Positions 1 through 7,264 of a stretch of DNA of 64,000 nucleotides are shown in pieces (the first letter of the stretch is position 1; each line of letters begins with the position of its first letter). The stretch spans positions 77,870-141,869 of the forward strand of contig DATFFH010000088.1 of NCBI GenBank assembly GCA_035250245.1, given 5' to 3'. The DNA is from Luteimonas_C sp035250245 (lineage in GTDB: Bacteria; Pseudomonadota; Gammaproteobacteria; Xanthomonadales; Xanthomonadaceae). Both the position numbers and the translations under genes were made by a program. The notes below the pieces were generated by a model. That model worked only from the letters and a program-made list of their open reading frames with translations, searched no databases and was not told where the DNA came from.

Positions 1-1
1 G

Positions 2-91
2 CTGGTTGCAGGGATCATCATCGCCGCAGGTTCCGCGCTCACTTGCGCGACACGGTTGCGCGCCATCGCACGCCGGTTGAAACCGGCATGA
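2..91 (+). CDS. C-terminal end of a membrane protein, probably CDP-alcohol phosphatidyltransferase family (5' part outside window)
   Basis: Only the last 29 codons are visible, ending in TGA at 89-91. The peptide begins with a hydrophobic stretch (LVAGIIIAAG) and ends in a basic tail (RAIARRLKPA), as expected for the last membrane helix and cytoplasmic tail of an inner-membrane enzyme. The stop overlaps the ATG of the acyltransferase gene by four bases (ATGA at 88-91), so the genes are translationally coupled. The phosphatidyltransferase identity is inferred only from context: CdsA-like and PlsC-like genes are often preceded by a CDP-alcohol phosphatidyltransferase. The fragment carries no catalytic motif, so another membrane protein is possible. 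Confidence 0.5.
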   Translation: MVAGIIIAAGSALTCATRLRAIARRLKPA

Positions 92-693
92 TCGAACGCG
101 CCGCGGCCGCCGCGCTGACCGGTTTCACTCGCTTGCTGGTCGGCGCGCGCGCCGACTGGCGTGCGCAGCCCGCAGCCGGGCAGACGCTGTATTTCGCCAA
201 CCACACCAGCCATCTCGACACGCTCGCGATCTGGACGGCGCTGTCGCCGCTCTTGCGCGCGCGTACGCGGCCGGTGGCGGCGCGCGACTACTGGGAAAAG
301 CCCGGCATACGCGGTTATCTGGCGAAAAACGTGCTGCGCGCGGTGCTGATCGATCGCCGCCGCGAGCAGCGCGACGCGGATCCGTTGGCGCCAGTCTTCG
401 ATGCCTTGGCGGGCGGCGATTCGCTGATCCTGTTCCCCGAAGGCACGCGCACCGCCGAACGCTTGCCGCAGCCGTTCCGCGGCGGCCTGTTCCGTCTGGC
501 GGAGACGTTTCCCGATCTGAACCTGGTGCCCGCGTATCTCGACACCCTCCATCGCAGCATGCCCAAAGGCAGCCACATTCCCTTGCCGCTCTACTGCACG
601 GTCCGCTTCGGCGCCGCGCTCGAACGCATAACCGGCGAACCGCGTGAGGATTTCCTGATGCGCGCCCGCGACGCCGTGGTGGCTCTGTCGTGA
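88..693 (+). CDS. PlsC-like 1-acyl-sn-glycerol-3-phosphate acyltransferase
   Basis: A 201-residue acyltransferase of the lysophosphatidic acid acyltransferase superfamily, expected to move an acyl chain onto a lysophospholipid-type acceptor at the inner membrane. Block I is NHTSHLD at residues 38-44 (catalytic His39 and Asp44 in the HX4D motif) and block III is FPEGTR at 116-121, the phosphate-binding motif. The ATG at 88 is preferred over an upstream in-frame TTG at 43 because it overlaps the preceding stop as ATGA. The downstream gene starts at a GTG overlapping this stop (GTGA at 690-693). The context (phosphatidyltransferase-like tail, CdsA-like gene) supports phospholipid synthesis. It is shorter than typical PlsC (about 240 residues) and may be an accessory paralogue, so no symbol is given. 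Confidence 0.85.
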   Translation: MIERAAAAALTGFTRLLVGARADWRAQPAAGQTLYFANHTSHLDTLAIWTALSPLLRARTRPVAARDYWEKPGIRGYLAKNVLRAVLIDRRREQRDADPLAPVFDALAGGDSLILFPEGTRTAERLPQPFRGGLFRLAETFPDLNLVPAYLDTLHRSMPKGSHIPLPLYCTVRFGAALERITGEPREDFLMRARDAVVALS

Positions 694-1628
694 CGGCGCA
701 GCAGAAATTGCTGGCGGTGATGGGCGGGATCGTCGCCCTGCTCGTCGTGGCCTCGCTGATCGGCTGGTGGCTGTCGCGGCGCGGACCCGACGGCGGCGGC
801 GATACCGTGCGCAACCTCAATGCCCGCACCCGCGCCTGGTGGAGCATGGTGGCGGTACTGACCGCCAGCTTCCTGCTCGGCCCGACCGCGACCTTGGTGA
901 TCTTCGCCTTCATCTCGTTCTTCGCCCTGCGCGAATTCATCACCCTCACGCCGACGCGCGCGGGCGACCACAAGCCGCTGGCGGTGGCCTTTTACGTGTT
1001 GATTCCGGTGCAGTACTGGCTGATCGGCGATGCCTGGTACGGCCTGTTCGCGATCTTCATCCCGGTCTACGCCTTTCTTGCCTTGCCGGCACTGGCGGTA
1101 CTGGGCGGCGACACCGACGATTTCCTGGAGCGCACCACCAAGATCCAGTGGGGCGTGATGATCACCGTCTACTGCATCAGCCATGCGCCGGCGCTGATGA
1201 TCCTAAATTTGCGCGACTTCTCGGGCCAGGGCGCATTGCTGCTGTTGTACCTGATGCTGGTGGTGCAGATCAGCGATGTGATGCAATACGTGTTCGGCAA
1301 ATTGTTCGGCAAGCGCAAGCTGGCGCCGAAGGTCAGCCCTTCGAAAACCGTCGAAGGCCTGATCGGCGGCGGCTTGGCCGCGGTGGGCATTGGCACCGCG
1401 CTATGGTGGATCACTCCGTTCACGCCGTTGCAATCCGCGCTGATGTCGACCGCGATCGTGATCGCCGGCGCCGTCGGCGGATTGGTGCTGTCGGCGGTGA
1501 AGCGCAGCCTCGGCGCGAAGGACTGGGGCAGCATGATCCAAGGTCACGGCGGCATGCTGGACCGGATGGATTCGGTCAGCTTCGCCGCGCCGATCTTCTT
1601 CCACCTGACCCGTTACTACTTTTCCTGA
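690..1628 (+). CDS. Phosphatidate cytidylyltransferase family protein (CdsA-like)
   Basis: A 312-residue multi-pass membrane protein that would make CDP-diacylglycerol from phosphatidic acid and CTP. The CDS-family signature is near the C-terminus: the SAVKRSLGAKDWG stretch, then GHGGMLDRMDS. Earlier, SDVMQYVFGKLFGK and SPSKTVEG match the conserved cytidylyltransferase core. Hydrophobic helices fill residues about 5-30, 50-80, 95-140 and 165-200. It starts at GTG 690, overlapping the PlsC-like stop by four bases. The arrangement resembles the ynbA/ynbB type of accessory phospholipid cluster rather than the essential cdsA-dxr-bamA neighbourhood, so it is probably a second CdsA-like enzyme. Confidence 0.88.
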   Translation: MTAQQKLLAVMGGIVALLVVASLIGWWLSRRGPDGGGDTVRNLNARTRAWWSMVAVLTASFLLGPTATLVIFAFISFFALREFITLTPTRAGDHKPLAVAFYVLIPVQYWLIGDAWYGLFAIFIPVYAFLALPALAVLGGDTDDFLERTTKIQWGVMITVYCISHAPALMILNLRDFSGQGALLLLYLMLVVQISDVMQYVFGKLFGKRKLAPKVSPSKTVEGLIGGGLAAVGIGTALWWITPFTPLQSALMSTAIVIAGAVGGLVLSAVKRSLGAKDWGSMIQGHGGMLDRMDSVSFAAPIFFHLTRYYFS

Positions 1629-1634
1629 CCCGGC

Positions 1635-2063
1635 TCAGCGCAAGGCGAAATACAGCATGCCGGCCACGGCGAGCGCGGCAACGGTCCAGGGCAACCAGGT
1701 TTTCGTCGTCTCCTTCTCGACTACGACGGTGGGCAATGGCGAAGCGCGGACATCCGCAGGTGCGGACAGCGGCGCGGCGCGCGCTTCGCTCGTGGCTTCG
1801 GCCGGTTCGTTACGGTCGGCGCCGCTCGCGCCCAACGAATCGATCAGATAACGCAGCGGCTCCGGAATATCGTCGACCGAATCGTAGCGCTCGCCATTGA
1901 TGGTGATGTGCCGGGACTCGAAGGTGTGCACGCCCTCGCCCGCCGCGGGAAGATCCTGCAGCAACCGCATCGCGCTTTCGTAGCGTTCGCGGGCTTCGGC
2001 CGGCAGGTCCTCGATGCGCTCGTAAGTCACGCCGTCGACCACGATCTTGAAGGCATCTTTCAT
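1635..2063 (-). CDS. Hypothetical protein with C-terminal membrane anchor
   Basis: A 142-residue protein I cannot assign. Residues about 1-80 hold two similar short motifs (KIVVDGVTYERIEDLPAEAR and ITINGERYDSVDDIPEPLR) that look like an internal repeat of a small beta-strand/acidic-turn unit. A low-complexity Ala/Glu/Pro region follows, and the protein ends in one transmembrane helix (about 120-141, WLPWTVAALAVAGMLYFAL), so it is probably a tail-anchored inner-membrane protein. Its ATG overlaps the stop of the DUF457-type gene by four bases (2060-2063), so the two are cotranscribed. It converges with the CdsA-like gene, six bases separating the stops. Confidence 0.7.
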   Translation of the reverse strand: MKDAFKIVVDGVTYERIEDLPAEARERYESAMRLLQDLPAAGEGVHTFESRHITINGERYDSVDDIPEPLRYLIDSLGASGADRNEPAEATSEARAAPLSAPADVRASPLPTVVVEKETTKTWLPWTVAALAVAGMLYFALR

Positions 2064-3106
2064 GGCCCGGAACTCCGCACGCCGTCGCTCGCCGGCAGAC
2101 TACCATCGCCGCTGCGCCAGATCCGCCGCCAAGTGGCGGACCAGGCCGCGCCGACATCGCGCTGCATCTCGATGCGCTCGGGAACGATGGCTCGCCATTG
2201 CCCGCCTGTATCGCGCTCGGCGACCGCGAAACGGAAGAAATAATCCGGCTCGGCGCCCATCCGTAAATCGCCGAGCACAAGCTGGCCGTGGGCTTCGCGC
2301 GCCTGCATGAAACCGTGATTGAACCAGGCCAGGCGGTCGACGGCTTGGATACCTTCGGCTTCGCGCAGGGCTTGGACATTCGACGGATAAGCCTTGAAGA
2401 CCATCGGACCGCGATCGGAAGCGAGCGAGCGGAAACCTTCGACGTATCCGCTCGGCGTCATCGCCACCACTCGCCACAACAACGTGTTGAATGGCATCGG
2501 CACCGAGAACCGCGGCGCTTGATCCAAGCCCATCGCCGCCAGCGCGCGCTCGGCCTGGCGGTCGATCATCGTCTTGGCGATCAAGGACCAGCCCACGTAG
2601 GCCACACCGAGCGCCACGCCGACCCGCAGCGCCTTGTCCGCCAACGGTCGCTCCAAGGCGAACCAGGCCACGATGCAGGCGGCCAACCAAGGCAGAGTGA
2701 ACAATGGGTCGATGATGAACAGACTCGACCACATCATCGGCTTCAGCGGCAATGGCCAGAGCAGTTGCGTGCCGTAGACGGTGAACGAATCGATCAAGGG
2801 ATGCGCCATCAGGCAGGCGAAGATCGCCCAGAACCAACGGGTCGGCTCCGCCGCGACGCGCCCGCCGCGCTTGCGAAAGAACGCCCAGATCGCCCAAGCC
2901 GCGAATGGCAGCACGAACCAGGAATGGGTGAAGCCGCGATGCCAGGTCATTTCCGCGACCGGGTCGACGAAGCGCAGCGGGATCACGTCCAGGTCCGGCA
3001 GCGTGTTGAGCGCCGCGCCGGCCAGCAAGGCCGCACGCCGATGCTTTGCCGGCGCGATCGCGGCGGCGATGGCGGCGCCGTAGAACAGGTGGGTGATCGA
3101 ATCCAT
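2060..3106 (-). CDS. DUF457/YdjM-like metal-dependent membrane hydrolase
   Basis: A 348-residue membrane protein of the LexA-regulated YdjM-like (DUF457) family annotated as metal-dependent hydrolases; the reaction is unknown. It opens with MDSITHLFYGAAIAAA, and the conserved polar residues follow as LPDLDVIP (about 36-43) and HRGFTHSW (about 55-62), the likely metal ligands. Several transmembrane segments follow, then a soluble C-terminal half (from about 180) with a barrel-like sequence. I chose ATG 3106, because the in-frame upstream extension is encoded by the palindromic repeat at 3121-3213 and is not conserved-looking. It is coupled to the 142-residue protein downstream. Confidence 0.75.
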   Translation of the reverse strand: MDSITHLFYGAAIAAAIAPAKHRRAALLAGAALNTLPDLDVIPLRFVDPVAEMTWHRGFTHSWFVLPFAAWAIWAFFRKRGGRVAAEPTRWFWAIFACLMAHPLIDSFTVYGTQLLWPLPLKPMMWSSLFIIDPLFTLPWLAACIVAWFALERPLADKALRVGVALGVAYVGWSLIAKTMIDRQAERALAAMGLDQAPRFSVPMPFNTLLWRVVAMTPSGYVEGFRSLASDRGPMVFKAYPSNVQALREAEGIQAVDRLAWFNHGFMQAREAHGQLVLGDLRMGAEPDYFFRFAVAERDTGGQWRAIVPERIEMQRDVGAAWSATWRRIWRSGDGSLPASDGVRSSGP

Positions 3107-3120
3107 GCGGCCTGCTGTTC

Positions 3121-3213
3121 CTCCCCCTTTGAAAAAGGGGGACCGAGGGGGGTTTGCTCTTGATCTTGCCTTAAAAGCAAATCCCCCTGTATTCCCCTTT
3201 TTCAAAGGGGGAG
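3121..3213. repeat. Interspersed palindromic repeat (CCCCCTTT...AAAGGGG type)
   Basis: Two inverted arms, each itself a hairpin: CCCCCTTTGAAAAAGGGGG near 3123-3141 and the CCCCTTTTTCAAAGGGG form near 3194-3211, separated by about 50 bases. The same element with the same spacing occurs at 48599-48692. It lies between the DUF457-type gene and the LpxH-like gene and could also act as a transcription barrier. Confidence 0.85.
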
Positions 3214-3230
3214 AACAAGCGAAAGCAAGG

Positions 3231-4061
3231 CTAAGCGGCGCGCGGCAGGGCCGGCTCTTCGCCTTCGCACACCAGCCGCAGCCGCGGCGGCAGCATCGCC
3301 AGCGTGTCGCCGGTATGCGACAGCAGGCGCAGCGTGCCGTCCATGTCTTCGGCCAATGCGGTCAGGCTTTCGACCCAATCGCCGTCGTTGGCGTAGATCA
3401 AACCGTCTTTCTGCACCAATCCGGCGCGATGGATATGTCCGCAGACGATGCCGTCCAGTCCGCGCCGGCGCGCATCGTCCAGGCCGGCTTGCACGAAGCG
3501 CGCGATGAAGCGTTCGGCCGTATCGCTCTGCCGCTTCAGGTATTCCGACAGCGACCAATAGCGCCGGCCCAGGCGCCTGCGGAAACGGTTGAGGACCTGG
3601 TTGCCGGTGAGGATGCGGTAATACAGCCAGTCGCCGAACTTTTCCTTCAACCCGCCGAAATGGGTGACGCTGTCGTAATCGTCGCCGTGCGTGACCAGCA
3701 AGCGGCGTCCGTCGGCGGTGACGTGGATGGTGCGGCGGCGCACCTGCATCGCCGGCAGCGCCAAACCGCAGAAGCGGCGGATCGGGCGGTCGTGGTTGCC
3801 GGGGATGTAGATGATTTCCGTGCCCGCGCGGCGCAGCTTGTGCAGCATCTCGACCACGCGATTGTGGTGATGGCCCCAGGACGCGCGGCGCTGCGCCATC
3901 CACCACAAATCGACGATGTCGCCGACCAGGTACAGCCGTGAGCATTCCAGCGTGGACAGGAAATTGGCCAGCTCGTCCGCGTGGCAGTGCTTGGAACCGA
4001 GATGGACGTCGGAGAGGAAGACCGCCCGCCGACGCCCGCCGGAGGCGATCGCCGGACTCAT
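3231..4061 (-). CDS. LpxH-like UDP-2,3-diacylglucosamine diphosphatase family metallophosphoesterase
   Basis: A 276-residue calcineurin-like phosphoesterase. The five metal-binding blocks are in order: DVHLGS (residues about 18-23), GDIVD (about 45-49), GNHDR (about 81-85), THGDDYD (about 117-123) and GHIHRAG (about 202-208). The LpxH family hydrolyses UDP-2,3-diacylglucosamine to lipid X, but this protein has GNHD rather than the GNRD usual in LpxH and is longer than E. coli LpxH (about 240). It is therefore probably the second, LpxH-like subgroup whose substrate is uncertain. It starts at ATG 4061, overlapping the stop of the bifunctional acyltransferase as ATGA. That coupling suggests a shared role in membrane lipid metabolism. 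Confidence 0.82.
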   Translation of the reverse strand: MSPAIASGGRRRAVFLSDVHLGSKHCHADELANFLSTLECSRLYLVGDIVDLWWMAQRRASWGHHHNRVVEMLHKLRRAGTEIIYIPGNHDRPIRRFCGLALPAMQVRRRTIHVTADGRRLLVTHGDDYDSVTHFGGLKEKFGDWLYYRILTGNQVLNRFRRRLGRRYWSLSEYLKRQSDTAERFIARFVQAGLDDARRRGLDGIVCGHIHRAGLVQKDGLIYANDGDWVESLTALAEDMDGTLRLLSHTGDTLAMLPPRLRLVCEGEEPALPRAA

Positions 4062-5755
4062 GCCGCCACCTCGTCCGTTTGCAGATAGCGCTTGCGCTTC
4101 TTTGGCCGCAGCTGGTGCATGTCGACCTCGATCAGGCCGTCGATCGAATCGCTGAACGCCGGGTCCACGCCGAAAGCGAGGAAACGCGCACCGCCCGGTT
4201 CGCACAGGTCGGTGTATTGCTTGTACAGCGTCGGCACCGAGGCGCCGTGCGCGGTCAGATTGCCCTTCAGCACATTGAACGCGGTGTCCGCGTCCATCTC
4301 GCCGAACGACGGCGGCGCGGCGAAATATTGGAACGGGCGCATCGACGACGCCAGGCCTTCCTGCGCGCCGTAATAGCGCTGGTAATAGGCGACCAATTGC
4401 TCGCGCGCCGGCAGCGGTAACGCGGCGCTGATCGAGACCGGCCCGAACAGATAGCGCACCTGCGCATGGCGGCGCAGGTAGGCGCCGATGCCCAGCCACA
4501 AATAGTCCAGGCTGCGGCTGCCCCAATAATCCGGCACCACATAGCTGCGGCCCAATTCCATGCCTTCGGCCAAATGCGGCACGGCTTGTTCGGCATAACG
4601 GAATAGCGAAGCGGTATACAGCCCGCCCAGGCCGCGTTCGGCCAAGGCGCGCGCACCGCGCATCACCCGATAGCCGCCGGCGATACGCTGCGCCTGCGCA
4701 TCCCACAGCACAATCTGTTCGTAATGCGCGTCGTACGCGTCCAGGTCGCGGCTGCGGCCGGTGCCCTCGCCGACCTGACGGAAGGTGAGCTCGCGCAACC
4801 GTCCAATTTCGCGCAGCAGCGGCGAGTCGGCGGACAGCGTCGCGCAGCGGATCTGCTTGCCATCCGGCGTTTCGCCCAGCAGTTCGGTCGCCTGCAGGGC
4901 CAGGCGCACGTCTTCGGCCAATTCCGGCGCGGCCAGCGGCTCGGGGCCGACCGGAGCCGGCTTGCGCTTGCCGAGCGCGTACAGGGCCTTGCGGACCGTG
5001 CGCAGGGCCGTGGCCGAATCGGTTTCCGGCGCGATCGTCAGCGGTTGACCGATGCGCAGGCTCAGCGGCTTGTTGCCGCGCGCGTACATCTCGCGCGCGA
5101 GCAGCGCGGTGCCCGCCGGCTTGAACAGGGCCGAAGCGCCGTAGAACAGCGCCGAATTGCGCGCCTGGATCCGCACCGGCAGCACCGGCGCGCCGGTCTT
5201 GCGCGCGAAACCGACGAAACCTCGCTGCCAGCGGCCGTCGCGTACGCCGCGCAGGCCCAAGCGCGACACTTCGCCGGCCGGGAACACGATCACGCATTGC
5301 TCTTGTTCCAGCGCATGACGCACCGCACGCAAGCTGTCGGCGCTCGGGCGTCCGCCCAGGATCCGGATCGGCAGCAACAACCCGTCCAGCGGCTGGATGG
5401 CGGACAGCAGATCGTTGGCGATGATCCGCACGTCCCGGCGCACGCTGCCGACGAGTTGCAGCAGCGCCAGCGCATCCAGCGCGCCGGACGGGTGGTTGGC
5501 TACGATCAGCAGACGCCCTTTCGCCGGAATGCCGCCCCCCGCGGCCTCCACCGTATAGCGCGCCTGCACATGATCGATCGCGGCATCGACGAATTCGAAG
5601 TCGCGCAGATGGCCGCTTTCCGCCAGGAAGCCGTCGATCGTGTCGAACCGCGACCAGCGCCCCAGCGTGCGCAGCAAAGGCCGCGCGATGCCCGCCCGGC
5701 GCCCGCGGAACCAAGTCGGGAATCGCTGCTGCAGGCGCTGTTCGAGCTCGAGCAT
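4058..5755 (-). CDS. Bifunctional acyltransferase: N-terminal PlsC-like domain plus C-terminal GNAT/OlsB-like N-acyltransferase (OlsF-like)
   Basis: A 565-residue protein with two acyltransferase domains. The N-terminal half carries LPLAT motifs: ANHPSGALDAL (about 84-94, HX4D-type) and VFPAGEVSRLG (about 153-163). The C-terminal half (about 320-540) resembles the OlsB/hemolysin-type GNAT fold, with LTFRQVGEGTGRSRDLD, GRSYVVPDYWGSRSLDYLW and PFQYF. In known OlsF enzymes the C-terminal domain attaches the first acyl chain to ornithine and the N-terminal domain adds the second, giving ornithine lipid. The same domain order here suggests an amino-acid-containing lipid synthase, but this is inference. 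It starts at ATG 5755; an upstream in-frame extension is poorly supported. It is coupled to the LpxH-like phosphoesterase. Confidence 0.78.
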   Translation of the reverse strand: MLELEQRLQQRFPTWFRGRRAGIARPLLRTLGRWSRFDTIDGFLAESGHLRDFEFVDAAIDHVQARYTVEAAGGGIPAKGRLLIVANHPSGALDALALLQLVGSVRRDVRIIANDLLSAIQPLDGLLLPIRILGGRPSADSLRAVRHALEQEQCVIVFPAGEVSRLGLRGVRDGRWQRGFVGFARKTGAPVLPVRIQARNSALFYGASALFKPAGTALLAREMYARGNKPLSLRIGQPLTIAPETDSATALRTVRKALYALGKRKPAPVGPEPLAAPELAEDVRLALQATELLGETPDGKQIRCATLSADSPLLREIGRLRELTFRQVGEGTGRSRDLDAYDAHYEQIVLWDAQAQRIAGGYRVMRGARALAERGLGGLYTASLFRYAEQAVPHLAEGMELGRSYVVPDYWGSRSLDYLWLGIGAYLRRHAQVRYLFGPVSISAALPLPAREQLVAYYQRYYGAQEGLASSMRPFQYFAAPPSFGEMDADTAFNVLKGNLTAHGASVPTLYKQYTDLCEPGGARFLAFGVDPAFSDSIDGLIEVDMHQLRPKKRKRYLQTDEVAA

Positions 5756-5946
5756 AGGGCTGTGGACGGCCGGTTTGGCCGGCAGCCTGCGCCCTTGCGG
5801 CGACAGCGAAATGGCGGATTTGCGGCAATCGCGTGACAGCGTGGGCTTAACGGCAAGCGGCGCCGGATCGCGGCACAATGCAGACCCCGCCGCCGCCGTG
5901 TATCATTCGCGGTCATCTTTTTATCCGAATAAAGGGATATTTACCG

Positions 5947-7164
5947 ATGTCCAGCTACCTCTTCACCTCCGAATCGGTCTCTGAGGGCCATCCGGACAAG
6001 ATCGCCGACCAGATCTCCGACGCTGTGCTGGACGCGATCCTGGCGCAAGACAAGCGCGCGCGCGTGGCCTGCGAGACCATGGTCAAGACCGGTGCGGCGA
6101 TCGTCGCCGGCGAGGTCACCACCAGCGCATGGGTGGACATCGAGGCGTTGGCGCGCAAGGTGATCAACGACATCGGTTACGACAATTCCAGCGTCGGCTT
6201 CGACGGCCATACCTGCGCCATCGTCAACATGCTCGGCAAGCAGTCGCCGGACATCAACCAGGGCGTGGATCGCAAGAAGCCCGAGGAGCAGGGCGCAGGC
6301 GACCAGGGCCTGATGTTCGGCTACGCCTGCAACGAGGCGCCCGAATACATGCCGGCGCCGCTGTACTACAGCCACCGCCTGGTCGAGCAGCAAGCCAAGG
6401 TGCGCAAGAACGGCAAGCTCAAGTGGCTGCGCCCGGACGCCAAGAGCCAAGTCACGCTGCGCTACAGCAGCGACGGCAACGACATCCTCGGCCTGGACGC
6501 GGTGGTGTTGTCGACCCAGCACGATCCGGACATCAAGCAGAAGGACCTGATCGAGGCCGTGCGCTCGGACATCCTGGTGCCGGTGCTGCCGAAGAAGTGG
6601 TTGGAGAAGTTGCCCAAGAACAAGGTGCACATCAACCCGACCGGCAAGTTCGTGATCGGCGGCCCGGTGGGCGACTGCGGCCTGACCGGCCGCAAGATCA
6701 TCGTCGACAGCTACGGCGGCATGGCCCGCCATGGCGGCGGCGCGTTCTCGGGCAAGGATCCGTCGAAGGTGGATCGTTCGGCCGCCTACGCCGCGCGCTA
6801 CGTGGCCAAGAACATCGTGGCCGCCGGCCTGGCCGACCGCTGCGAGGTGCAGGTGTCCTACGCCATCGGCGTGGCCGAACCGACCTCGATCTCGGTCACC
6901 ACCTTCGGCACCGGCAAGGTCAGCGACGAAACCATCGAGAAGCTGATCCGCAAGCACTTCGACCTGCGCCCCTACGGCATCACGAAGATGCTCGACCTTG
7001 AGCACCCGATCTACCAGCCGACCGCCAGCTACGGCCACTTCGGCCGCAAGCCGAAGGAAATCTCGTACGTCGACGGCGCCGGCAAGAAGCACAAGGCCAC
7101 CGCCTTCTCCTGGGAGAAGACCGACAAGGCCGACGAACTGCGCAAGGCCGCGAAGCTGAAGTAA
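5947..7164 (+). CDS. metK: S-adenosylmethionine synthetase
   Basis: A 405-residue methionine adenosyltransferase that makes SAM from ATP and methionine in the cytoplasm. Family marks are GHPDK at residues 14-18, GAGDQG at 116-121 (signature 1) and GGGAFSGKD at 263-271 (signature 2, phosphate loop). Length is normal for bacterial MetK, with a slightly extended C-terminus. The ATG at 5947 follows an AAAGGGA Shine-Dalgarno at 5931-5937. It begins the methionine-cycle block with ahcY and metF further along the same strand. A strong hairpin terminator follows. Confidence 0.98.
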   Translation: MSSYLFTSESVSEGHPDKIADQISDAVLDAILAQDKRARVACETMVKTGAAIVAGEVTTSAWVDIEALARKVINDIGYDNSSVGFDGHTCAIVNMLGKQSPDINQGVDRKKPEEQGAGDQGLMFGYACNEAPEYMPAPLYYSHRLVEQQAKVRKNGKLKWLRPDAKSQVTLRYSSDGNDILGLDAVVLSTQHDPDIKQKDLIEAVRSDILVPVLPKKWLEKLPKNKVHINPTGKFVIGGPVGDCGLTGRKIIVDSYGGMARHGGGAFSGKDPSKVDRSAAYAARYVAKNIVAAGLADRCEVQVSYAIGVAEPTSISVTTFGTGKVSDETIEKLIRKHFDLRPYGITKMLDLEHPIYQPTASYGHFGRKPKEISYVDGAGKKHKATAFSWEKTDKADELRKAAKLK

Positions 7165-7215
7165 GTCCGCGCTTCGCGCAAACCCGCGTGCCGGTCGTGC
7201 GACCGGACCGCGACG

Positions 7216-7250
7216 AACGAAGGGCCGCGAATGCGGCCCTTCGTTGTTTC
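7216..7250. terminator. Bidirectional terminator between metK and the LysM gene
   Basis: A perfect 13-bp stem (AACGAAGGGCCGC at 7216-7228 with its complement at 7233-7245) with a GAAT loop, followed by a T-rich stretch. It sits 51 bases after the metK stop and just before the end of the converging LysM gene at 7265. Confidence 0.85.
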
Positions 7251-7264
7251 CGGGTTGCGCCTGC

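Noticed and set aside
3231..5828. One long minus-strand frame spanning both the LpxH-like and acyltransferase genes
   Set aside because: Only its 3' third (3231-4061) encodes the LpxH-like protein; the upstream part is out of frame with the clear acyltransferase gene at 4058-5755.
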